The position numbers and the translations under genes are program-made. 21,747 nucleotides of DNA. Origin: Methanomicrobiales archaeon. Lineage in GTDB: Archaea; Halobacteriota; Methanomicrobia; Methanomicrobiales; JACTUA01. Of this stretch, positions 16,296 to 21,747 are shown piece by piece. Below the pieces are notes generated by a model. That model searched no databases. It saw nothing but the letters and a program-made list of their open reading frames with translations, and was not told the DNA's origin. The stretch's first letter is position 1. Each line of letters opens with the position of its first letter. The DNA lies in NCBI GenBank assembly GCA_028678965.1, contig JAJRCM010000072.1, positions 1 to 21,747 of the forward strand. Direction: 5' to 3'.

Positions 16296-16306
16296 AGGGT
16301 ATCTGA

Positions 16307-17119
16307 ATGACCACTCAGGACGATCCGGGGAATCCTCCTGGAGACCACCTTTCATGCTACCGTGAAGGAACTCACTATGCTGCCCTGAACCGGCACGAGG
16401 AGTCGATCGAGGCATATGACCGGGCGATTGCCCTCAGAAGCACATATCTTCCCGCCCTCGTGGCCAAGGCAGTGAGCCTTGACCGGCTGGGGAGGTTCGC
16501 GGACTCAATTGCTACCTGTGATGTCGCGCTGGGTAATAATCCCCACTATCCCGACCTTCTCTACGCCCGTGCCAATGCCCTCTACCACTTGGGAAGGCAC
16601 GAGGAGGCCATCACCTGGTTCCAGAAGGCAGTAGAGGCCGATCCCACCCTCTCCGACGCGTGGTATAACCTGGGGAATGCTCATTTTGCGCTGCGTCAGT
16701 TTGATGATGCCATTACCTGCTATGACCGAACTATCAGGCTCAACTCCGATGCAGCAAAGGCGTACTACAACCAGGGGGTATCGTTGGAAGAGATGAACCG
16801 GTGTCTCGAAGCGCTGGCATGCTATGACCGGTACCTGGAGATAAATCCCGGGGATGCCGCCATCGGGAATAACAAAGGGGTCTGCCTGGCACATCTTGGA
16901 CGCTATGATGAAGCGCTCCGGTGTTTTGATCTCGTCCTTGAGGTGAATCCACGAAACCTCTATGCTATGAACAACAAGGGATTGGTGCTCAGAAAGATGG
17001 GGCGGATTGAGGAGGCCCATCAACTCTTTGAGGAGGTGCGGCAGTTAACCAAGAGGGGTTGGGGGCAGGATGGAGAGGTATTCCTGGGCAACAGGAATAT
17101 TGGGTTGCAGCACCCCTGA
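16307..17119 (+). CDS. Tetratricopeptide repeat protein
   Basis: The 270-residue product consists almost wholly of about seven TPR units at 34-residue spacing, beginning near residues 16, 50, 84, 118, 152, 186 and 220. Units such as ALYHLGRHEEAITWFQKAVEADP and AWYNLGNAHFALRQFDDAI fit the consensus well. TPR superhelices bind peptides or partner proteins; no signal peptide or membrane segment is visible, so it should be cytoplasmic. The last 25 residues are not repeat-like. ATG at 16307 lies 11 bases after the restored stop of the ACT-MBL gene, so the pair may be co-transcribed. The partner is unknown. Confidence 0.88.
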   Translation: MTTQDDPGNPPGDHLSCYREGTHYAALNRHEESIEAYDRAIALRSTYLPALVAKAVSLDRLGRFADSIATCDVALGNNPHYPDLLYARANALYHLGRHEEAITWFQKAVEADPTLSDAWYNLGNAHFALRQFDDAITCYDRTIRLNSDAAKAYYNQGVSLEEMNRCLEALACYDRYLEINPGDAAIGNNKGVCLAHLGRYDEALRCFDLVLEVNPRNLYAMNNKGLVLRKMGRIEEAHQLFEEVRQLTKRGWGQDGEVFLGNRNIGLQHP

Positions 17120-17567
17120 GTGGCAGAAGATAAGCGGTGCGCTCCGTGTCCTGAGACTCAAATCCTCTCCCCTGTATAAAAAGGGTCCCGAGCGTCATTA
17201 CTCCCTGAATCGCTCCTGGAGAGGGGAAGTATGGCGCCTGCTCACAACAATTCTCTCTTCTGCTGTGAGAAGTTTTCCCTACATCTCCGAAAGTATTCGC
17301 AATCGTGACGCCGGCCGTATTGTCTGTAATCGTTCTTTTTGCTGCTACCATGTCCAATTGCTGCTCTTAGTATTTCCTGTCGCGGAATGTTCAAATATGA
17401 CAGACAGTGTCTCAGGAAATTCTCCTGCCTACCGCGTGATCCTTTCCGCCGACGAATCCAGCATGAACTGATCGTATTGTATATCAGGTTAATTTCGATA
17501 AAATTCGCAGTTAAAGCAACGTTCATATCAATTCCATTCCCCATCATGTAAGACGGGGAGAACTACC
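17120..17567 (+). other. 448-base gap with promoter elements and a possible pilin relic
   Basis: No intact gene is seen. A strong TATA box (17175-17182) is followed by GGAGAGGGG (17219-17227) and ATG at 17231, but that frame stops after 25 codons. One frame shift later (from 17305) a hydrophobic stretch VTPAVLSVIVLFAATM resembles a class III signal/transmembrane segment of archaeal type IV pilins, then stops. This may be a decayed small pilin gene, though the match is weak. The 3' part is AT-rich and probably carries the promoter of the lipoprotein gene at 17568. Confidence 0.35.
17175..17182 (+). promoter_or_regulatory. TATA box (TATAAAAA)
   Basis: TATAAAAA is a near-perfect archaeal TATA element. 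It would start transcription at about 17205 and is followed by a good ribosome binding site and ATG at 17231, but no long frame. The promoter thus seems to serve a short, lost or non-coding transcript. Confidence 0.5.
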
Positions 17568-18074
17568 ATGACCAGACGGATGCCAATCATCATTCTCACC
17601 CTGTGCGTGCTCGCAGGATGTGTCCTTATAACAGGCTGCCTCCAGCAGCCTACGACTCCTGACCAGGACACCTACGGATGCCGTAGCAGTGCGAACCAGA
17701 CGTGGTGTCCCATCGAGAACCGGTGTGTGATCCATGGGGTGGATCCCTGTCCTGTATCCCCGGTCACCAGTTTCAAGGATTGTGAGGCTGCCGGTTACCC
17801 GGTGATGGAGAGCTACCCGCGACAGTGCCGGGGACCAGGCGGGCAGATCTTTGTGGAGGATATCCTGGAGCAGCGCTGCAACAGTGAGGGCGGGCACTGG
17901 AACGAGTGCTCCAACCGGTGCCGGCTCGACAATGCGAACCGGTCCGATATCGTATGCCCTGCAGTCTGCGATGCCCTCTGCGAATGTGGTGGGATTACTG
18001 GCTTCCGCTGTCCGGCGGGCTCTACCTGCCGGAGCCCCGCGGGAATTACGGATGCCCTGGGATACTGTGTGTAA
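17568..18074 (+). CDS. Cys-rich lipoprotein, probably truncated at its C-terminus
   Basis: The 168-residue product is a predicted surface lipoprotein. It has a basic N-terminus, a hydrophobic stretch and lipobox ITGC (Cys24). Cys-rich modules follow: SSANQTWCPIENRC, then FKDCEAAGYPVMESYPRQC (a motif seen in many secreted prokaryotic proteins), and an eight-or-more-Cys segment from about residue 105 to 167. Many cysteines suggest disulfides or metal binding outside the cell. Function is unknown. GGGGAG at 17555-17560 supports ATG at 17568. After TAA (18072-18074) the same frame goes on into a recognisable further domain, so this stop is probably a nonsense mutation in a longer gene. Confidence 0.75.
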   Translation: MTRRMPIIILTLCVLAGCVLITGCLQQPTTPDQDTYGCRSSANQTWCPIENRCVIHGVDPCPVSPVTSFKDCEAAGYPVMESYPRQCRGPGGQIFVEDILEQRCNSEGGHWNECSNRCRLDNANRSDIVCPAVCDALCECGGITGFRCPAGSTCRSPAGITDALGYCV

Positions 18075-18337
18075 GGAGAGAGCCTGACCAGAGAACAGGC
18101 AATCGCCCTTGTTCGGAACAGCTCGTGTATGGGGGAGGGAAACCTTACCGGGAAGGGAGAGTATAACGCGTACACCAGGACTTAGTGGCTGGAGTTTACT
18201 CCCTCGACACCGAATTCCCTGTGCAACCCGGCCTGTATTGTCGACGAGGGGCGACCGGCACTGCAGATATCAACTGGCGATGCATGTGTCTTATTCCCGA
18301 TAAGAGACTCGGTGTGCTGATTCGGGATAACAGATAA
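18075..18337 (+). pseudogene. Detached C-terminal domain of the Cys-rich lipoprotein
   Basis: Reading on in the frame of the preceding lipoprotein gives SLTREQAIALVRNSSCMGEG, NAYTRT, a TAG at 18183-18185 where a Trp (TGG) is expected before WLEF, then LCNPACIVDEG. After one lost G in the run 18248-18251 the frame continues with TADINWRC and ends at TAA 18335-18337. The NSSC...TRTWW...CNPACVV...TAEINWRC pattern is one I recall from methanogen secreted proteins. With two stops repaired and one base restored the whole gene would have 257 codons. There is no start codon or ribosome site of its own, so it is not a separate gene. Confidence 0.6.
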
Positions 18338-18641
18338 CCCACTAAGGGAATAGTACTAGGACGGGTGGAGATCCCTCCCCCTTTTTTCTTCACTTTTCCA
18401 CCAATAGAGAGTGAGTGGGATTTCTCCGATAACCAGATACTATCCTATGGAAGAGCCATCTCCATCGCGACCTGCAGAAAAGGAAGAGAGCAATGCCCTA
18501 GATGGATGTGTTACCGTAAGAGAAAGAGCACTTTATTCTATCATCAAAATAGCCGCTGGCGGTCTGTCAACTGATTCTTACCCCCAGATTCAGGGAGATC
18601 CTGGCACTATGACGGATTAGACGTTTAGGCTATTGCCCCCT
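18338..18641. other. 304-base gap with terminator hairpin, no convincing gene
   Basis: It holds a hairpin followed by T6 (18363-18387). A 56-codon frame from ATG 18447 to TAG 18620 exists on the plus strand, but it has no ribosome binding site and an AT-rich third codon position unlike its neighbours, so I do not call it. Nothing else is visible. Confidence 0.5.
18363..18387 (+). terminator. Terminator-like hairpin with T6 tail
   Basis: GGG-T-GGAG pairs with CTCC-CCC around the loop ATCC, with one bulged T, and is followed at once by TTTTTT (18382-18387). It lies 26 bases after the end of the decayed lipoprotein gene and probably ends its transcript. Hairpin plus T run is unusual in archaea, where T runs alone suffice. 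Confidence 0.6.
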
Positions 18642-19181
18642 TCAGAGGAATCGTGCCATCATCACCATATCATGGTAAGTCCCGCGGAGATTGAATACTT
18701 CCTTCTTTACCCCTTCTATCGTAAACCCATTCCTTCGAAAGAGCCGCAGGGCCCGTTCATTCTCATCAACCACCATCACTTCCACCCGCTCCAGCTCCTG
18801 CCGCTTCGCTTCCTTAAGGGCGAACCTTACCGCTCGCCCCCCGATGCCCTGTCCCCAGCACTCCTTCACCAGATACAGGAACATGGTACCAGAGTGAGCG
18901 AGTTTGGTGTCTGGTCGCTCAGGAAGGATCCCCACACCCCCAATAATCGTTCCTTTCTTTGCGATCGTCCACCAGGAAGCTCTGCCATTCTGAACTGAGG
19001 CGAAGAACATCCTCGTGGTGGCCAGAGGTACCGGAGGGATAAGATCAAGATATTCCACGATATCCAGGTCATTCACTAATTTATTCAAACGTGGCAGGTC
19101 TTCTTCCTGAACGGATTCAAATTGGATCCCCCCCTCGCTTGTCAGACTCACCCCGTACCTCCGCGAACGTTTGTTTCTCAC
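18642..19181 (-). CDS. GNAT-family N-acetyltransferase
   Basis: The 179-residue product fits the Acetyltransf_1/3 group of acetyl-CoA-dependent N-acetyltransferases. The acetyl-CoA loop reads CWGQGIGGRA (108-117, RxxGxG/A type), followed by a helix FALKEAKRQ and the later N141 and ALRLFRRNGF (144-153), as in RimJ/RimL-like and related enzymes. The substrate (protein N-terminus, amine or antibiotic) cannot be told. The start is GTG at 19179-19181 after AGAGAG. A second GTG eleven codons in, at VSLTSEGG, is possible. A TATA element lies at 19211-19218, and a 13-base palindrome covers the ribosome site. The gene is divergent from the redox protein gene at 19297. Confidence 0.88.
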   Translation of the reverse strand: MRNKRSRRYGVSLTSEGGIQFESVQEEDLPRLNKLVNDLDIVEYLDLIPPVPLATTRMFFASVQNGRASWWTIAKKGTIIGGVGILPERPDTKLAHSGTMFLYLVKECWGQGIGGRAVRFALKEAKRQELERVEVMVVDENERALRLFRRNGFTIEGVKKEVFNLRGTYHDMVMMARFL

Positions 19182-19184
19182 AAT

Positions 19185-19197
19185 CTCTCTGAGAGAG
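19185..19197. repeat. Palindrome before the GNAT gene
   Basis: CTCTCTGAGAGAG is a perfect inverted repeat with 6-base arms around a central G. It lies 3 to 15 bases upstream of the GTG start on the minus strand and overlaps the Shine-Dalgarno site. It could be an operator or a hairpin that masks the ribosome site, or chance. Confidence 0.35.
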
Positions 19198-19210
19198 CGT
19201 TCTATTCCCA

Positions 19211-19218
19211 GCTATACA
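19211..19218 (-). promoter_or_regulatory. TATA element for the GNAT gene
   Basis: The minus strand reads TGTATAGC, centred about 34 bases before the GTG start, which would give a leader of under ten bases. It is a fair but not perfect TATA match. Confidence 0.4.
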
Positions 19219-19264
19219 CTCATCAGAAATAAGCCCCACGTACTCCCAGATGGCAGATGGATAC

Positions 19265-19272
19265 CTTTATGA
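19265..19272 (+). promoter_or_regulatory. Possible TATA element for the redox protein gene
   Basis: CTTTATGA lies about 28 bases before ATG 19297. No Shine-Dalgarno site precedes that ATG, so a leaderless transcript starting at the ATG is consistent with this spacing. Confidence 0.35.
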
Positions 19273-19296
19273 TGCATCTCCCTCACATTCACCACC

Positions 19297-19737
19297 ATGA
19301 ATCGAGCGGAGCAGGCACTGCAGGCATTTCGGGAGGGGGCAAACTGCGCCCAGTCTGTGGTCTCCGCATTTGCAGGGGAATATGGTCTCGACCAGGATAC
19401 TGCTCTCGCAGTCGCTCGGGGATTTGGGAGCGGGATGGCTACCGGCAGCACCTGCGGTGTGATCTCAGGTGCCACCCTGATCATCGGGCTTGCGACCGGT
19501 ATCACCGTGGATAATAAAGAAGCGAAACCAAAAGCGTATCGACTGGTTAAAGACTTCACATGGCGATTCAGAGAACGTTACGGCTCCACTATCTGCCGCG
19601 ATCTGATGGGATGCGATGTGAGTGATCCCTCCCAGGCACAGCACGCCCGTGAGAGAGACCTGTTCAATCGCATCTGTTCCCCGATGATCAGGGACACTGT
19701 CATGATCCTGGAGGAGATCCTCCCGCCCCGCAGATAG
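19297..19737 (+). CDS. C_GCAxxG_C_C-family putative redox protein
   Basis: The 146-residue product matches the small C_GCAxxG_C_C (redox-active, split-Cys) family of anaerobes. Landmarks are EGANCAQSV with C17, the Gly-rich GFGSGMATGSTCGVISGA (42-59) with C53, YGSTICRDLMGCDVS with C100 and C106, and C127 in the ICSPMIRD segment. These cysteines are the hallmark and probably bind metal or take part in electron transfer; no precise function is established. Length is normal. There is no ribosome binding site, suggesting leaderless expression from ATG 19297. Archaemetzincin follows after 15 bases and may be co-transcribed. Confidence 0.9.
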   Translation: MNRAEQALQAFREGANCAQSVVSAFAGEYGLDQDTALAVARGFGSGMATGSTCGVISGATLIIGLATGITVDNKEAKPKAYRLVKDFTWRFRERYGSTICRDLMGCDVSDPSQAQHARERDLFNRICSPMIRDTVMILEEILPPRR

Positions 19738-19752
19738 GGGGAGTTGCGTTCC

Positions 19753-20286
19753 ATGACCCTCCATATCATCCCCATCGGCCCGATTGATCCTGACTTACTC
19801 GCAGCACTCCAGGAAGGCCTTCAAATAGTCTACAACCAGACTATCACCCTACGGCCATCCCTCCCTATCCCTGAATCCTCACTGGAAAAGGAACGGCACC
19901 AGTACCATGCAGAGAAGGTTATCAGGTCTCTCCTTGCTGCGGCAGATCCCTCGGCAAACAACCGGTCACTGGGGATCATCAACCGTGACCTCTATGTTCC
20001 CCGGCTGAACTTCATCTTCGGGATCGCCGCCCGTACCGTTGCCCTCGTCTCAATCGCACGGCTGAGGCAGGGGTTCTATGGTCTTCCCGATGATCGTTCC
20101 CTCCTCCTCCGCCGCACGCTCGCGGAAGCGGTGCATGAACTGGGACACACCTTTGGCCTGGGACACTGCACTGACCATACCTGTGCGATGTTCTTTTCCA
20201 ACTCCATCCGCGACACTGACCAGAAGAAGCCGGAGCTCTGTCCCCGGTGTCGGCGGGTGCTCATGAAGCAGAAAAGAACCCTCTGA
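19753..20286 (+). CDS. amzA: Archaemetzincin (zinc metalloprotease)
   Basis: The 177-residue product carries the full archaemetzincin signature HExxHxxGxxHCx4CxM...CxxC: HELGHTFGLGH at 128-138, C139, C144, M146, then C163 and C166. The three His bind the catalytic zinc, Glu129 is the general base and the four Cys hold a second, structural zinc. The physiological substrate is unknown for archaeal members. I chose ATG 19753 (MTLHIIPIGPID, the expected N-terminus) over TTG at 19744; GGGGAG at 19738-19743 is close enough for it. The gene follows the redox protein gene closely on the same strand. Confidence 0.94.
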   Translation: MTLHIIPIGPIDPDLLAALQEGLQIVYNQTITLRPSLPIPESSLEKERHQYHAEKVIRSLLAAADPSANNRSLGIINRDLYVPRLNFIFGIAARTVALVSIARLRQGFYGLPDDRSLLLRRTLAEAVHELGHTFGLGHCTDHTCAMFFSNSIRDTDQKKPELCPRCRRVLMKQKRTL

Positions 20287-20448
20287 ATGGAGAAGGAGCG
20301 TTCAGCAACAACTCATCCTTCTGTTCCATTTCTCGGTTCGAACGCCAGCGTTCCCTGTCAGGAGGGGGGTATGAATACCGTCCCTTTTGTAACACATTGA
20401 ATACCGTGATCGGGTCAAACGAGCGGTGGTGAGATGGTAGAAAAAGTA

Positions 20449-21234
20449 TTATGCGCTGTGAATCCGTATGACACGGAATTTTTCTCTCTTCTCATCACCA
20501 TCCACGTACGCATAGTACTCTGATCCGTATCCCATGATGCCGTCAAAGATCACGACTCCCTCGATGTTCGTGGTCTTGATATAATATTTAGTCCCATTCG
20601 CCTGCTTCAACACCACCTTCGCGTTTGGAACCGGGTCATCGCGTCCCCAGGAGAGTACTTTAAAAGTGATGGTGGGATTCATCACTTCAGGGCCCCTCAT
20701 CCCCGCCAGTTCCTGTTTGATTGGCTGCCCCATGCTCGTTGGACTTGCAATCATGCTCTGCAGGGGATTCCCCTGATAATACATGAAGAGATACACCGCC
20801 AAGAGGATGAGGATGACTCCTGCGAAACTAACGACGATGAGCCCCGCGAGGAGTGGAGTGATGAAACCCAAGCTATATGGTTCAAAATAGAAAAGGATGA
20901 GTTCAACCAGCCATTCGAACATGGCCATCTGTGCCCCCATGGCGAGAACTGATAGTACCACTATGATCAGGCAGACGCTCCCTGCTGCAAGCAGGAATGA
21001 GGCAAAGAGCAGTCCGACCGCGGTCGCGAACTTCGACTGCTCACCCGTGGGCATTTTCTTGCGAAAGATGCGGTTGATCCCCATGACAAAGAGGTTCAGG
21101 AGTACAATCCCCACAATGAAAATGATGAAATAATCCTGAAGGCTCAGCTGGCGAGCAAGGGAACTTTCATCTTGGGCAACAACTCCCCCAATCAGACAGC
21201 AGAGGACAACAGGTAAGAACCACCGGCCGTTCAT
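20449..21234 (-). CDS. Multi-pass membrane protein with C-terminal beta-sandwich-like domain
   Basis: The 261-residue product has a signal-like N-terminal hydrophobic segment (5-20), then three long membrane segments at about 34-53, 69-99 and 121-152. A soluble C-terminal region (about 185-261) contains PVPNAKVVLKQANGTKYYIKT and TNIEGVVIFDGI, the look of a carboxypeptidase-regulatory or SpaA/Ig-like beta domain as found on surface proteins. I do not recognise the whole family. No ribosome binding site is seen before ATG 21234; an AT-rich region with a TATA element about 31 bases upstream suggests a leaderless transcript. The gene is convergent with amzA, with 162 bases between. Confidence 0.8.
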   Translation of the reverse strand: MNGRWFLPVVLCCLIGGVVAQDESSLARQLSLQDYFIIFIVGIVLLNLFVMGINRIFRKKMPTGEQSKFATAVGLLFASFLLAAGSVCLIIVVLSVLAMGAQMAMFEWLVELILFYFEPYSLGFITPLLAGLIVVSFAGVILILLAVYLFMYYQGNPLQSMIASPTSMGQPIKQELAGMRGPEVMNPTITFKVLSWGRDDPVPNAKVVLKQANGTKYYIKTTNIEGVVIFDGIMGYGSEYYAYVDGDEKREKFRVIRIHSA

Positions 21235-21260
21235 AGTATATATACAATTTAATTAATTAT

Positions 21261-21270
21261 TATAAATAAA
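21261..21270 (-). promoter_or_regulatory. TATA element for the membrane protein gene
   Basis: The minus strand reads TTTATTTATA, centred about 31 bases before the ATG at 21234, within a very AT-rich stretch (21235-21330). The spacing fits a leaderless or nearly leaderless message. Other T/A-rich words nearby (TATATA at 21236-21244, TTTATAAAA at 21276-21284) make the exact choice uncertain. Confidence 0.45.
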
Positions 21271-21343
21271 TTGCTTTTATAAAATAATGGTATTAAAAAA
21301 ATTTAATAGAAATTTTTGATTTTTACTAGAACGATATCACGTT

Positions 21344-21358
21344 CCGGCAGCGTGCCGG
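21344..21358. repeat. Short GC-rich hairpin
   Basis: CCGGCA and TGCCGG flank the 3-base loop GCG. The stem is perfect and stable, and it stands out beside the AT-rich stretch, but no T run follows on either strand. Confidence 0.4.
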
Positions 21359-21463
21359 GCGATAAGATTATCCATCTCTATTTTGGTGATTCCTTTCATA
21401 TCTGCTACCAAGAGGGGGATGATAGGGTGCCATTCGCGTAACCATCGTACAATTCAACTATTG

Positions 21464-21487
21464 GAGAACCGCACCGAACCGGTTCTC
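21464..21487. repeat. Inverted repeat with 8-base arms
   Basis: GAGAACCG (21464-21471) and CGGTTCTC (21480-21487) are perfect complements around an 8-base loop. No gene starts or ends next to it. It could be a protein binding site or an RNA hairpin. Confidence 0.4.
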
Positions 21488-21747
21488 ATCTCTCCCAGAA
21501 TATCATTACAGCCCTGCCATCATGCCCGCAACTTGAACGGGTCATTAACGGTGAAGATCCCACCAGGAAGACGTTATGTGGTAATAACCCTGCACCCATT
21601 TTTTTACCTCCTCAACACAGCACCACATCCACCATCGTGACGTGGAGCACTGCCTCCACCATATCTGGTGGTAACAATCGACCAGGATAGGAACAATACG
21701 CTGTTCAAGCCGCTGGAAACGAGAAAACAAATACTTCCTGTGAAAAA

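Larger units (their letters stand above)
21235..21747. other. 513-base end region without a convincing gene
   Basis: The first 95 bases are extremely AT-rich and contain the promoter of the minus-strand membrane protein gene. The rest has two short hairpins (21344-21358 and 21464-21487) and only short frames with unlikely composition (Trp/Cys-rich on the minus strand, Pro/Thr/Ser-rich on the plus strand). I see no ribosomal, transposase or tRNA signal. It may be a non-coding or decayed region, or lead to a gene past the window edge. Confidence 0.5.

Noticed and set aside
18183..18185. TAG as a pyrrolysine codon
   Set aside because: The surrounding motif expects Trp, another stop and a frameshift lie close by, and the protein is not a methylamine methyltransferase.
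18447..18620. Small plus-strand open frame of about 57 codons
   Set aside because: There is no ribosome site, third codon positions are AT-rich unlike neighbours, and no recognised motif is present. It could still be a small gene, but I cannot support it.
20325..20355. GTTCGAA-like tRNA T-loop sequence
   Set aside because: No flanking T stem, acceptor stem or anticodon arm can be folded on either strand.
20370..20400. Eight-codon frame after a strong GGAGGGGGG site
   Set aside because: It is too short to support as a gene, and nothing follows that it could regulate on the same strand.
1..21747. CRISPR array, insertion sequence or defence system
   Set aside because: I saw no spaced direct repeats, no transposase-like frame with terminal repeats, and no recognisable defence genes.

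Overview
The window is a chromosomal stretch of a methanogenic archaeon, most likely of the order Methanomicrobiales. The evidence is archaeal-type ribosomal proteins and RNA polymerase subunits (D, N, K), an RpoD with two ferredoxin-type cluster motifs, archaeal isoprenoid enzymes, archaemetzincin, and archaeal lipoboxes. The order is inferred from the general look of the proteins; I cannot fix the genus.

Region 1 (1-11927, all + strand) is one long, tightly packed, mostly overlapping gene string of the ancient archaeal translation/transcription/isoprenoid type: rps11 (3' end), rpoD, rpl18e, rpl13, rps9, rpoN, tRNA-Pro(CGG), rpoK, eno, rps2, a MEMO-family gene, mevalonate kinase, isopentenyl phosphate kinase, type 2 IPP isomerase, RNase J, geranylgeranyl diphosphate synthase and glutamyl-tRNA synthetase. 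Many joints are ATGA or similar overlaps with Shine-Dalgarno sites, so translation is probably coupled. The isoprenoid genes give the archaeal mevalonate route from mevalonate to C20 lipid precursor, without the decarboxylase and dehydratase steps, which must lie elsewhere. A T6 run follows gltX. gltX itself has no canonical start codon where one is expected.

Region 2 (about 12060-14607) holds single genes on both strands: a lipoprotein and a small helical protein on the minus strand, a CPA2-type antiporter relative on the plus strand that seems to lack the usual ion-binding acidic pair, and a small lineage-type hypothetical on the minus strand that meets the antiporter tail to tail 4 bp apart.

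Region 3 (14745-18640) is a decaying or error-prone zone. An ACT-ACT-metallo-beta-lactamase gene is broken by three single-base losses, each in a homopolymer. An intact TPR gene follows. A Cys-rich lipoprotein is cut off from its C-terminal domain by two in-frame stops and another homopolymer contraction. The 450-base gap before the lipoprotein has a strong TATA box and a possible type IV pilin relic. A terminator-like hairpin with T6 closes the region.

Region 4 (18642-21747) has a GNAT acetyltransferase (minus), a C_GCAxxG_C_C redox protein followed closely by archaemetzincin (plus), and a multi-pass membrane protein with a C-terminal beta domain (minus), then about 500 bases with an AT-rich promoter region and two hairpins but no convincing gene. 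I saw no CRISPR array, insertion sequence or rRNA. The best candidates for new biology are the gltX initiation site, the acid-less antiporter relative and the ACT-MBL gene with its neighbours. None of them amounts to a clear new defence or mobile system.
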